NCBI GenBank assembly: GCA_043816305.1
Contig: JBDRHZ010000012.1
Coordinates: 1-64,000, forward strand
Reading direction: 5' to 3'
Length of the DNA stretch: 64,000 nt
From: JAHIVN01 sp018816645
GTDB taxonomy: Bacteria; Patescibacteriota; Dojkabacteria; JAHIVN01
Shown: positions 20,142 to 29,151 of the stretch, one piece after another
Layout: each line of letters opens with the position of its first letter
How positions within the stretch are numbered: position 1 is the first letter of the stretch
Position numbers and translations under genes: made by a program
Notes under the pieces: generated by a model
What the model was told of the DNA's origin: nothing
What the model saw: the letters and a program-made list of their open reading frames with translations, nothing else
The model's database searches: none

Positions 20142-21341
20142 GTGAAAATCAGAGGTATTTTAAAACAATCATATAAAGGCAACTTGACGAAGATTTATCT
20201 CTTCAAGTTCTTTACGAGCTTGCATCTTGTCGGAGGTATACTTATCCCCTTTTTTAGAGACTGGGGAGGGCTGGATTTTACTCAGATCCTGTTTCTGCAG
20301 TCTTGGTTTTCATTTTGGATTTTCATTCTTGAGATCCCTACAGGTGCCGTTGCTGATTTTTTCGGTCGCAAGCAATCGTTAGCACTGGGTGCAATTGTAA
20401 ATGCTATAGCAGCTTTAGTTTATGGTAGTTTCCCGAGCTTTTATATCTTTCTTTTAGCCGAATTTTTATGGGCCATCTCAGCCGCTTTACTGTCGGGTGC
20501 AGATAACGCATTTACTTACGATACCCTGAGAAAACTGGGAAAGACAAAATCTTCAAAGAGGGTATTCTCAAAGATAGAAAGCATCGGTAAAACTGCGTTG
20601 CTTATCGGCTCCCCAATTGGGAGTATTGTGGCAGCCAGTTTAGGACTAAATGTTCCAAACCTTCTGATGTTCTTTCCCTTTATGCTTGCCTTTGCAGTTG
20701 CGTTGACTTTTAAAGAGCCAGTTTCAAGAAAGGTAGTAGAGTCTAAGAGATATCTAACGATCATAAAAGATGGTTTCAAGTACTTTGCGAAAAATGATAT
20801 TTTGAAGATCTTAGCAGTAGATACGATAATTATTTCTTCCTTAGCCTACTTCATGATCTGGTTCTTTCAGCCTATGCTCGAAAGAGCCGGGGTAAATATA
20901 GTGTATTTTGGCTTAGTTCATGCATTGCTGGTTTTAAGCCAGATTGTCATCATGAACAGCTTTGGGAAACTCGAGAAACTTTTGGGTAATAAGAAGCGGT
21001 TGCTGTTACTGAGCTCTTTGTTATTGGGAGCTGCTTTTATGATGGGTTCTTTCTCGAACTCGTTGCCAATGATTCTATTGGTAATAGTTATCGGCGGTGG
21101 ATTTGGTCTATCTAGATCAGTTTTATTTTCAAGCTACCTCAATAAGTATATAGAATCATCAAAAAGGGCGACTGTCTTATCTACGATATCTATGTTTCGG
21201 AGATTTTTACTTGTGATCCTGAATCCCTTGGTAGGGAAAATGGCTGACTGGTCACTTGAATATACACTTTTTGCACTTGGGATAGCTGTTATCGTTTTTA
21301 CGGTATTTTCCAGAGTTGAAGAAAAGTATCTCGTAGATTAG
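20142..21341 (+). CDS. MFS transporter
   Basis: 399 residues starting at GTG, 12 predicted membrane helices. The motif DFFGRKQSLALGAIV after the second helix is the MFS signature A (G-x-x-x-D-R/x-G-R-K/R), and EIPTGAVADFFGRK is typical of the drug or sugar efflux group. The two six-helix halves are joined by a loop near residue 200 (FKEPVSRKVVESKRY). Substrate unknown; export of drugs or metabolites is most usual. Confidence 0.88.
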   Translation: MKIRGILKQSYKGNLTKIYLFKFFTSLHLVGGILIPFFRDWGGLDFTQILFLQSWFSFWIFILEIPTGAVADFFGRKQSLALGAIVNAIAALVYGSFPSFYIFLLAEFLWAISAALLSGADNAFTYDTLRKLGKTKSSKRVFSKIESIGKTALLIGSPIGSIVAASLGLNVPNLLMFFPFMLAFAVALTFKEPVSRKVVESKRYLTIIKDGFKYFAKNDILKILAVDTIIISSLAYFMIWFFQPMLERAGVNIVYFGLVHALLVLSQIVIMNSFGKLEKLLGNKKRLLLLSSLLLGAAFMMGSFSNSLPMILLVIVIGGGFGLSRSVLFSSYLNKYIESSKRATVLSTISMFRRFLLVILNPLVGKMADWSLEYTLFALGIAVIVFTVFSRVEEKYLVD

Positions 21342-21361
21342 CTTTATACTGCATTGTCTCC

Positions 21362-22276
21362 TTATGGCCACTTTAATGTAACAATTTTCAAGAATCCTTG
21401 AACTGCTGCTGCAGCAAATTTGACCGTTTGATAATTTCCTAGATCTCCTTCGAGCATTGCGTTAAAGGCAGATATTTCTTCATTAAGCCTGGCTATCATA
21501 GGCTCGCGTTCCCATAGCACTGCCACATTAGGTTCGTTTCTCTCTTCATCCTTTCTCATTTGGCTGAGATCGGTAAGTATTCTAAATATTCTATTTGCCG
21601 AATCAACTGCGCTTCGGAACGTATCAAAATCGGATGCTTCACCAAGAATATATGTCGCAGATCGGAATAAAAGCTGGGCAGCGTTTGAAGTAGTCGAGGT
21701 TTCAAGGTAGCTATGTTTATCTCTGCTAGTAAACACTTCTTCTTCGCGCTGCATAGCATCGATTACAAGCCGTATGTCTTCGAGAAAGGAGGCATGATTA
21801 GTAGCAATTGTTTCCTCTGGTACTCCAGCCCGTCTTAGATTGTGTTCAAGCCTATTCAGAGCCCTTTCTGCCCTGTTGTCTGTTTGCTGCTTATCCTTTT
21901 CACTTTCCTCATTCTCAGTCCAGGAATCGATTTGATGTATGATCTTCGCTGTTTCCATAACAGCCTTGAAAAGACGTGCCTGTTCTCTTCCGCCTAGAAT
22001 CTCTCTTGAAGCATTCCCAAATACAATCGCAGCAAATAGCGTATTATTTAAATGAGCTTCCCCAGTGGTTAGTTTTAACTGCAATAGTGATCCGGCTATT
22101 TCAGTCAGTGCTGAACGTATAGCTGAAGAATGAGCCTTCAAGAGTTCAGATTTTGCCCCTTCTTGATTAAGACTATTAAATTTTTCGTTTATATCGACTT
22201 GGGTTAGCATGGCTATAGCGATTATAGCATATAACAATAGGATGGAGAGCTTATCGTGATAAGGTTCAACAAGCAA
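21362..22276 (-). CDS. Hypothetical helical protein X (locus X-Y, full copy)
   Basis: Up to 304 residues; the Met at 22210 (MLTQVDINEKFNSLNQ) is the more probable start, giving 282. Largely alpha-helical with charged segments (WTENEESEKDKQQTDNRAERAL). No family recognised. It is divergent from gene Y at 22357. A decayed fragment of a paralogue of its N-terminus lies at 23279-23410 beside the second Y gene, showing that the X-Y pair was duplicated. Confidence 0.65.
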   Translation of the reverse strand: MLVEPYHDKLSILLLYAIIAIAMLTQVDINEKFNSLNQEGAKSELLKAHSSAIRSALTEIAGSLLQLKLTTGEAHLNNTLFAAIVFGNASREILGGREQARLFKAVMETAKIIHQIDSWTENEESEKDKQQTDNRAERALNRLEHNLRRAGVPEETIATNHASFLEDIRLVIDAMQREEEVFTSRDKHSYLETSTTSNAAQLLFRSATYILGEASDFDTFRSAVDSANRIFRILTDLSQMRKDEERNEPNVAVLWEREPMIARLNEEISAFNAMLEGDLGNYQTVKFAAAAVQGFLKIVTLKWP

Positions 22277-22296
22277 GAAAGAATATTTTCACGATC

Positions 22297-22326
22297 TTGC
22301 TTATATTATAGGTTGTTTGATATAAT
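22297..22326 (+). promoter_or_regulatory. Promoter of gene Y
   Basis: TTGCTT, 18-bp spacer, TATAAT at 22321-22326. The surrounding 25 bases (TATTATAGG...TGATATAAT) recur almost unchanged before Y' at about 23484-23507, so this regulatory block was duplicated with the gene. Confidence 0.6.
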
Positions 22327-22356
22327 AGCTTTATATAAGCTTATTTGTCATTAAAT

Positions 22357-23079
22357 ATGTCCGCAGAAGAGAGAGATCCTCAGATTACTCCAATAGGTAG
22401 ATTCCAAGAAGCGTTTACAAGAGCAACAGGAAGGGTGTGTTATGAACTTATAGGACCTCAAACTCCAACAAGGATTATCAATTTTGGTATAAAGGCATAC
22501 GAACGACTTTTATTAGCAAATCCTGCTGATGCAGTATCACTTTCGAGAATTGCTCGTTTGCATATTTACAAAGCATTTCACACAAAAGGATATGACGATA
22601 GAGAAATTTCTAGTATGGGGGCAGTGGCTGGAGAGATGAGCAGTGCGCATGATTATCTGGAAAGGGCGATAAATCTCGATCCGGATAACCTGAACCTTCA
22701 AATGGAATTCGCGATAACACAAATGTGTACGGCAAGGTTTTATGCTGCAAAGATAACAATAGATAGAGTAATAGAAGGAGCTTTGGAAGCAAGAGATGCA
22801 ATGTTAGCTGCATCCGCATATATAAATCAAACTAGACTGTATGAGGTGGCTTCATTGAATAGAAATGTGTTGCTGCTTGCCTATGCCAATGCGACCAAAC
22901 AACTCGGAGACCTGTCTAGGGCACTTGCGGATTCCACATATCGTGCACCTTATGTCATAGCAAGAAGATCATTATTATTACTTCGTGGAGAAGTACACTC
23001 CCAGATGGATGAAATAGAAGGTGTAAGTATTGAATCCGAAGTGTTAAGACCTTTGCAGGTTCTTGGCAGGCGTATATAG
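22357..23079 (+). CDS. TPR-like helical-repeat protein Y
   Basis: About 240 residues from the ATG at 22357 (an in-frame TTG at 22345 is less likely). Tetratricopeptide-like helices: RIARLHIYKAFHTKGYD, AHDYLERAINLDPDNLNLQ, ARFYAAKITIDRVIEGA, RNVLLLAYANATKQLG. The AINLDPDNLNL segment is the usual TPR turn. Paralogous to the gene at 23538 (shared TRATGRVCYELIGPQT / YRATGQVCYRLLGPET). Likely an intracellular protein-interaction scaffold; function unknown. Confidence 0.72.
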   Translation: MSAEERDPQITPIGRFQEAFTRATGRVCYELIGPQTPTRIINFGIKAYERLLLANPADAVSLSRIARLHIYKAFHTKGYDDREISSMGAVAGEMSSAHDYLERAINLDPDNLNLQMEFAITQMCTARFYAAKITIDRVIEGALEARDAMLAASAYINQTRLYEVASLNRNVLLLAYANATKQLGDLSRALADSTYRAPYVIARRSLLLLRGEVHSQMDEIEGVSIESEVLRPLQVLGRRI

Positions 23080-23198
23080 GAAGATATGCAAGGGGTGCAT
23101 TCTTCATAATTGGACAAAAAGGGCCTGTAATGTTAGTCGAAAGAAATTAGCTACTATACTATATAAAGAAAAGTATAACTGTCTGAATACTTTTACTT

Positions 23199-23278
23199 CA
23201 TCTTCCCGAGCATCATTCTAGTCTTGATGATACTGTCAGCTTCAAGCGACATGGAGTCGATTTTGTGCTTCACCAGAA
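23199..23278 (-). repeat. 80-bp duplicate of the ppsA 3' end
   Basis: Matches 24512-24591 (C-terminal codons of PEP synthase) with one substitution. It is directly fused to the remnant of the X paralogue, marking a deletion or duplication join. Confidence 0.9.
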
Positions 23279-23410
23279 GTAAGCTTTAGTTCAATTGCAG
23301 ATCCAGCAATTTTCAAAAATGCTCTTCGAAGTTCAGATAGGCGAGAACGTATAAGCTCAGTTTTTGCTTTGGGTTGATCCAATCTATTAAATGTCTCATC
23401 TGTGGTTATC
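23279..23410 (-). pseudogene. Remnant of a second copy of gene X
   Basis: The minus strand encodes DETFNRLDQPKAKTELIRS, then LSELRRAFLKIAGSAIELK, aligning with VDINEKFNSLNQ...IAGSLLQLK of gene X. No stop-free full-length gene remains; the rest was replaced by the ppsA-derived 80 bp. Confidence 0.78.
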
Positions 23411-23537
23411 TAGTCTATCAAGATATGTTTTATTAAAAGCAGAGAAATTATAGCATATGCGTTGAGTATATAACACGCTGTTACTATTATAGGCTATCTG
23501 ATATAATTGCTCAATATTATTTCTTCATATTTCAAGA

Positions 23538-24332
23538 ATGACGAACGAAACAATTCAGGTTGAAATTGCTCCAGTGAATAGGATTCAGGAGGTATTTTAT
23601 AGGGCAACGGGGCAAGTTTGTTATAGACTTCTGGGACCTGAGACTTCGGATAGAGTTTTAGACTGGGGGATCCGAGCCTACGAACGAATTGTAGCTGCAT
23701 ATCCTGAAGATGGGGTAGCTCTCGGGAGACTTGGTAACTTGCATCTTTTCAAGGCTTTTCGTACAGCTGAGTTTGATCAGGGACCAGGAAGCGTTTTAAA
23801 CAGTGACAGCGCTGAAATAGTTTTAGCTGGTAACTATCTTGAGGAGGCGGTTAAGTTCAATAGTGAGGATTTATCATTAAAGTTGAGTCTAGCCATTGCT
23901 AAAATGTGTCAAGAAGCATTGAGCGCTGCGAATAGCTTATTTCTAGAAATAATAAATAAATCTAGAGACCCTGTATTAATTGCAGTAGCTTACTTTAACA
24001 TGGCAATTTTATATGAAGCAGTTGGTAATCAAAATACGGCTATCCAATTGTATGCTTCAGCAGCAAAGAGTGTTGGGAATCTATTACTAGCAATAAACGA
24101 TCATTCCTATTTCGATCTCTATGTGATGTCGAGGCTTTCATTAAGAGAGAAGATGGGTTTTCAATCAGAAACAATAAAAGGTGTGAATTTCAAAGATATT
24201 GTACTTGTTCCCTTGAGATTCTTAGAGAAACGATTCCCAGAAAGAGTAAAGGCTTTGAGAGAATATTCGAGAAAAACTCTTTTCTTGATGAGGGGAGGTA
24301 AACCGCAAATATTAGCTAGAAGGGGAAGGTGA
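23538..24332 (+). CDS. TPR-like helical-repeat protein Y' (paralogue of 22357)
   Basis: 264 residues. Same architecture as Y: YRATGQVCYRLLGPETSDR, AYERIVAAYPEDGVALGRLG, AGNYLEEAVKFNSEDLSLK, NTAIQLYASAAKSVG. It has an extra 30-residue basic C-terminus (LREYSRKTLFLMRGGKPQI). Flanked by the X remnant on the left. The degree of divergence suggests an old duplication with retained promoter. Function unknown. Confidence 0.72.
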   Translation: MTNETIQVEIAPVNRIQEVFYRATGQVCYRLLGPETSDRVLDWGIRAYERIVAAYPEDGVALGRLGNLHLFKAFRTAEFDQGPGSVLNSDSAEIVLAGNYLEEAVKFNSEDLSLKLSLAIAKMCQEALSAANSLFLEIINKSRDPVLIAVAYFNMAILYEAVGNQNTAIQLYASAAKSVGNLLLAINDHSYFDLYVMSRLSLREKMGFQSETIKGVNFKDIVLVPLRFLEKRFPERVKALREYSRKTLFLMRGGKPQILARRGR

Positions 24333-24505
24333 TACAGGTATAAAATGTACAATTGATAAATGTGCAATGTTCACCTTTCCTAACTGTGACGGAAATAAAA
24401 TCTAAAGACGGAGAACAGGTGCGTAGAAAATGAGGAATTACTAATTTCTGATTTCTGTTTTCACAACTGATTTCAGTCTTCTGATTTCTGTCCTCCAATC
24501 GCTAC

Positions 24506-26893
24506 TTACCCCATCTTCCCGAGCATCATTCTAGTCTTGATGATACTGTCGGCTTCAAGCGACATGGAGTCGATTTTGTGCTTCACCAGAAACCGCGCAA
24601 CCTCAGGATAGTTTGAAGGTGCTTCACCGCAGATTCCTACCGATCTATTGTTTTCATGTGCTACCTTTATGATTTCAGCCAGCATTCTTTTCACTGCCTT
24701 ATCCCTCTCGTCGTACAAGTGGCTTACCAGAGCACTATCGCGGTCGAGTCCGAGTATCAACTGAGTCAGGTCATTTGTCCCTATGCTGAAGCCGTCAAAG
24801 ATCTTCGAGAATTCATCAGCCAGAATTACATTTGAAGGAATCTCGCACATGACAAGGATTCTTAGCTTATTTTTTCCTCGCTCCAATCCGTTTCGGGCAA
24901 GGAGTTTCAATACCTGCTTTCCTTCAGCTACGGTTCTGCAGAAAGGAACCATGATCTGGACATTCGACAGTCCCATTTCTTCTCTTACTTTCACGAGGGC
25001 TTTGCATTCCATCTCGAATGCCTCTTTAAACTCTTTGCTGTTGTATCGGGATGCTCCCCGGTAGCCTATCATAGGGTTCGATTCCTCCGGCTCAAAGTAT
25101 TTTCCTCCGATGAGATTTGCATATTCATTTGTCTTGAAGTCAGAAAGCCGTACGATGACATCTTTAGGATAAAACGCTGAAGCTATCTTTGCTATGCCTT
25201 GAGCAAGCTTGCTTATGTAGAATTCTTTTCCGTCCGGGTAACCCTTTGTTATTTGAGATATCTGTTCTTTGACGTCGGCATCTTTCACTTTTCTGGGGTA
25301 GAGAAGGGCATTTGGATGAATTCTTATATAATTTGAAATAATGAATTCTTCCCTAGCCAGGCCTACTCCATCTGTTGGAAGATGCGAAGCTTCAAAAGCT
25401 ATTCCGGGATTAGCTAGATTCAGCATGATTTTAGTTTTTGTCTTTGGTATTTTTGTGAGATTTATTTTCTTTATTTCAAATGGTATCTTTCCCTCATATA
25501 TTTTACCTATCTCTCCCTCGGCACAACTTACTGTGATATCTTTGTATTTGGGAAGAATCTCTGTCCCGGTTTTCGTTCCTACAATGCAGGGGATGCCCAG
25601 CTCACGAGATACGATAGCGGCATGACATGTCTTTCCTCCGGAATCAGTCACTATGGCAGCAGCTTTCTTCATGATAGGTTCCCAGTCTGGATCTGTCATT
25701 TCCGTTACCAGCACATTCCCGCTTTCAAAATTTACGATCTGGTTTACATCTTTTATAAGTTGCATTTTCCCCTGACCTATCTTGAACCCTACTGCAGTTC
25801 CTTCTAATACAACGGTTCCCCTCTTTTTAAGATGATACTCTTCATAAACATTTGATTTCTTCTGAGCATGTACCGTTTCTGGTCTTGCCTGTACTATATA
25901 CATTTTATTTTCTTTGCCGTCTTTTGCCCATTCTATGTCCATCGGCATCTTATAATGATTCTCAATCTCGAGGCCCCATTTAGCCAGCTGTGTTATTTCT
26001 TTTTCTTCCAGCGAGAATCTGTCTTGATCTGATCTTGAAACGGGAGTGTTCTTTGTTGTTTCATTTCCCTCAAGAGAATATATCATTCGTTCTTTTTTGC
26101 TTCCGAGCTCTTTTGAGATGATGGGATTGAACTTGGTGTTTAGTGTAGGTTTAAAGACATAGAATTCATCAGGAGTTATCCTGCCTTTTACGATATTCTC
26201 GCCTAGACCCCAGGCAGAATTGATGAGGATCACATTGTCAAATCCAGACTCAGTATCGATCGTAAACATCACTCCGCTGCTGGCTTTATCTGAACGGACC
26301 ATTTTCTGCACACCTACTGAAAGCGAAGTGCTCAAATGGTCGAAACCTAGGTCCGTGCGATAAGAGATAGCTCTGTTTGTGAAAAGTGAAGCAATACATT
26401 TCTTGCAGGACTCAAGTAAAGAGTATTCCCCGCGTATATTCAAATATGTTTCCTGTTGGCCTGCAAAAGATGCCGTGGGAAGATCTTCGCTTGTAGCAGA
26501 GCTTCTTACAGCAACATCAACATTAGGAGATCTATATTCACTCGAGAGTCTTTTGTATGCGTCTTTCACAGCAACCTTCAGTTCATCAGGGAATGTACTC
26601 TCTAGTACTGCTTGTCGGATTGCGTTGCCTTTTTTTGCCAGATTCCGAATATTTTTTGTATTCAATCCCTCAAGCAGTTCTTCAATTTTCATGTCAAGCT
26701 GGTTCTGTATCAGGAAGTATCTATAGGCGTAAGCAGTAAGGGCAAAGCCATTTGGGATGAGAATTTTTTTATTTGTCAGCTTTTGATACATTTCTCCGAG
26801 TGAGGCATTTTTCCCTCCAACGTACGGTACATCTTTATTTGTGAGTTCATCGAACCAGAGGATGAATTTCTTGGATCTGGGTATGTTGTCCAT
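24506..26893 (-). CDS. ppsA: Phosphoenolpyruvate synthase
   Basis: 795 residues, full length. N-terminal ATP-grasp domain (LTNKDVPYVGGKNASLGEM, VRSSATSEDLPTASFAGQQ), central phosphohistidine domain with GGKTCHAAIVSRELGIPC (catalytic His), and C-terminal PEP/pyruvate TIM barrel ending with VGICGEAPSNYPE. It converts pyruvate + ATP to PEP + AMP + Pi for gluconeogenesis. It lies next to pyruvate kinase on the same strand (78-base gap), so the opposite reactions of the PEP-pyruvate node are encoded together. The last 27 codons are duplicated at 23199. Confidence 0.96.
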   Translation of the reverse strand: MDNIPRSKKFILWFDELTNKDVPYVGGKNASLGEMYQKLTNKKILIPNGFALTAYAYRYFLIQNQLDMKIEELLEGLNTKNIRNLAKKGNAIRQAVLESTFPDELKVAVKDAYKRLSSEYRSPNVDVAVRSSATSEDLPTASFAGQQETYLNIRGEYSLLESCKKCIASLFTNRAISYRTDLGFDHLSTSLSVGVQKMVRSDKASSGVMFTIDTESGFDNVILINSAWGLGENIVKGRITPDEFYVFKPTLNTKFNPIISKELGSKKERMIYSLEGNETTKNTPVSRSDQDRFSLEEKEITQLAKWGLEIENHYKMPMDIEWAKDGKENKMYIVQARPETVHAQKKSNVYEEYHLKKRGTVVLEGTAVGFKIGQGKMQLIKDVNQIVNFESGNVLVTEMTDPDWEPIMKKAAAIVTDSGGKTCHAAIVSRELGIPCIVGTKTGTEILPKYKDITVSCAEGEIGKIYEGKIPFEIKKINLTKIPKTKTKIMLNLANPGIAFEASHLPTDGVGLAREEFIISNYIRIHPNALLYPRKVKDADVKEQISQITKGYPDGKEFYISKLAQGIAKIASAFYPKDVIVRLSDFKTNEYANLIGGKYFEPEESNPMIGYRGASRYNSKEFKEAFEMECKALVKVREEMGLSNVQIMVPFCRTVAEGKQVLKLLARNGLERGKNKLRILVMCEIPSNVILADEFSKIFDGFSIGTNDLTQLILGLDRDSALVSHLYDERDKAVKRMLAEIIKVAHENNRSVGICGEAPSNYPEVARFLVKHKIDSMSLEADSIIKTRMMLGKMG

Positions 26894-26971
26894 GGGCAGT
26901 GTTTAATAGTTAAAAGTTCAAAGCTCAAATCACAAATCTAGTTTTGAATTTTGATATTTGAGCTTTAAGAT

Positions 26972-28375
26972 TTAAGATATAATCTGTTCTACTCTATTTA
27001 TCTCAAGCATATTTGTCTCACTTTGTCCCATGATATTTGCTCCGGCTACAACCAGAATCAGATCCGATTCTGAAACATATCCCTTGTTCAGTGCATTCCT
27101 AACTAGCGATTGTATTCCTACGTCTCTTGTGGAAGAAGACTCTTCAAGAATATCAGGTATAATTCCCCTTGATAGTGCCAGCTTTCTTTTGGAGAATATG
27201 TCATTTGTAAATGCAATTATCGGTTGTTTAGGTCTGAAACGGGCTATAGTTATTGCTGTAGTTCCAGTTGCTGTAGCAACAAGGATTTTATCAATTGGTA
27301 AAGTATCGCAGCTATCTTTGACTGCTTTCGCGATTGCATTTGTTGTCGGTTTTGCAAGCGGAGAAACATCACGGACAATCGGATCAATCGACTTTTCGAC
27401 TTCAAGCGATATTTTTGACATAGTAGTTACTGCTTCTACAGGGTACTTGCCAGTAGAAGTTTCTGCAGATAGCATTACTGCGTCAGTTCCGTCAAATATT
27501 GCATTTGCTACGTCATTTACCTCGGCTCTTGTTGGCGAAATGTTGTCTGTCATAGACTGAAGCATCTGTGTTGCTACTATCACTGGTTTCCCTATTAAGT
27601 TGCATTTTTCTATGAACTTTTTCTGGATGAGTGGTACTTTCTCAGCTGGAATTTCGACACCGAGATCTCCTCTTGCGATCATGATCCCGTCTGCTTCAGC
27701 AAGGATATCATCAAAGTTACTTACCCCCTCCATATCCTCTATCTTCGCTATTACTTTTGTGTTCGATCCTATCAGAAGTTTCTTTACTGCCCTAAGGTCA
27801 TTTATGTTTCTTATGAATGATGCGGCAACAAAGTCAAATCCTGCTTCGCGTGCATACATTATGTCTTCGAAGTCCTTTTTGGAAAGCTCTCCAAATTCGA
27901 TGTGCACTCCTGGTATATTGACCGATTTGCTCTTTTTTAATAGTCCGCCCTGCAATACTTTACATACGAGCTGTTTACCCTTTTTATCCTCGACTTTCAA
28001 TTCTATCAATCCGTCATCAATAAGTATGATAGCCTCTTTTGGTATCTGCTGCTCAAGTCCAACACTTGTTTCAGTTACTAGATACAATTCTCCAGCAGTT
28101 TTTTCAGTAAAGACAGAGATTTTCTGTCCGATTTTAAGCTTCTTTTCCTTTCCGAAATCAGAAATCCTTATCTTGTGTCCTTTCGTATCCATCATTATTG
28201 CAACTGTGTTGGAGAATTCCCTCAGAGCTTTTGATACCCGCTTGAGTTCAGCATGGTCAGCAAATGAAGCATTGATTCTGGCTATATTCATACCATTATC
28301 CAGCATTCCTTTAAGAATTTCCCTATCCCAGCTTGCAGGACCTATTGTTGCCACTATCTTAGTTTTTTTTATCAT
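26972..28375 (-). CDS. pyk: Pyruvate kinase
   Basis: 467 residues, usual length. KIVATIGPAS at the N-terminus, IMMDTKGHKIR, VAASFIRNINDL, KIEDMEGVSNFDDIL with the catalytic Lys, and MIARGDLGVEIP plus VATQMLQSM are all in place. Residue variant: GHKIR replaces the usual GPEIR in the active-site loop. Transfers phosphate from PEP to ADP. Probably co-transcribed with ppsA downstream. Confidence 0.96.
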   Translation of the reverse strand: MIKKTKIVATIGPASWDREILKGMLDNGMNIARINASFADHAELKRVSKALREFSNTVAIMMDTKGHKIRISDFGKEKKLKIGQKISVFTEKTAGELYLVTETSVGLEQQIPKEAIILIDDGLIELKVEDKKGKQLVCKVLQGGLLKKSKSVNIPGVHIEFGELSKKDFEDIMYAREAGFDFVAASFIRNINDLRAVKKLLIGSNTKVIAKIEDMEGVSNFDDILAEADGIMIARGDLGVEIPAEKVPLIQKKFIEKCNLIGKPVIVATQMLQSMTDNISPTRAEVNDVANAIFDGTDAVMLSAETSTGKYPVEAVTTMSKISLEVEKSIDPIVRDVSPLAKPTTNAIAKAVKDSCDTLPIDKILVATATGTTAITIARFRPKQPIIAFTNDIFSKRKLALSRGIIPDILEESSSTRDVGIQSLVRNALNKGYVSESDLILVVAGANIMGQSETNMLEINRVEQIIS

Positions 28376-28527
28376 GAGTTATTGTAGTTAATCTAAACTA
28401 AGTCAGTATAGCATATGCAGATAAGTGTGAAAAATACAGAGAAGAAATCTATCTCGGAAAAGCTTTGATAATTATATTACAACAAGTAATTTTTTGTTTA
28501 TGAGTAATATCTTTAGACAGTATAAGC

Positions 28528-28556
28528 TTGACACGGGGGCGTGTTATATATAATAT
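28528..28556 (+). promoter_or_regulatory. Promoter of ssb-like gene
   Basis: TTGACA at 28528-28533 with TAATAT at 28551-28556 (17-bp spacer) or TATAAT at 28549 (15-bp). Confidence 0.65.
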
Positions 28557-28589
28557 AGAACCCAATATCATAATTATTAAAAATTTATA

Positions 28590-28925
28590 ATGAATAAACA
28601 GGTGGCAGAAGTTATAGGACGAGTAGTCTTGAAGCCGGATGTCCAAAAATCCAAGGCAGATAAGGAATACTCAAAGGTGCGTATAGCTGTTAATGTCAAG
28701 GACAAAGATCAGAAAGGAAAACCGGTAGAGAAAGTGAATTACTATGATGTACTGCTGTTTGGGAAAAGAGCAGTGAAGAGCCCAAATCTCGAGAAGGGAA
28801 TGTTGATCAGAGCTCTTGGGCCCTTGAGTGTTAAGCCGTATGTTACAAAAAAGGGAGATGCAAAAGTAGAGCTGACCTTGTTTGCTGATGACTTTCATGT
28901 TTTTGACACTGAAGTATTTAAATGA
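28590..28925 (+). CDS. Single-stranded DNA-binding protein (short OB-fold)
   Basis: 111 residues. VAEVIGRVVLKPDVQKSKADK, YSKVRIAVNVKDKDQKGKPV, NYYDVLLFGKRAV, LEKGMLIRALGPLSVKPYV: strand pattern of bacterial SSB OB-folds. It lacks the long acidic tail (DDDIPF) that recruits partner proteins in typical SSB. It may be the genome's main SSB in reduced form or an accessory one. Own promoter and downstream terminator. Confidence 0.82.
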   Translation: MNKQVAEVIGRVVLKPDVQKSKADKEYSKVRIAVNVKDKDQKGKPVEKVNYYDVLLFGKRAVKSPNLEKGMLIRALGPLSVKPYVTKKGDAKVELTLFADDFHVFDTEVFK

Positions 28926-29077
28926 TTGACACTTTTCCTCACTTTACAGACCAACAAGTGTCAGGTCTGTATGAAGGGTTTTCTGGGGCGGTGAAACTGA
29001 GCACTTCACCGTAATAACGAGCGAAAGGTGGGGGTAAGGGGTGTACCAGTTCTGGTATGCCCCTCTTTGTTTTTTAT
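28926..29077 (+). terminator. ssb terminator with preceding hairpin
   Basis: GGGGTGTACCAG (29038-29049) pairs with CTGGTATGCCCC (29052-29063) and is followed by TCTTTGTTTTTT. Upstream, CGGTGAA...TTCACCG (28989-29012) forms another stem. The 110-base structured stretch could be a short non-coding RNA or 3' UTR; no known RNA family recognised. Confidence 0.75.
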
Positions 29078-29151
29078 CATAAGTATAACTGAGCTTTACA
29101 GTTAGAGTCTTTTAGTTTAGAATTTGTAGAAGTAAAATTAACAATGTACTT

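Noticed and set aside
28926..29037. Known structured RNA (6S, SRP or riboswitch) after ssb
   Set aside because: The hairpins fit none of the consensus elements I know; kept only as a terminator with an upstream stem.
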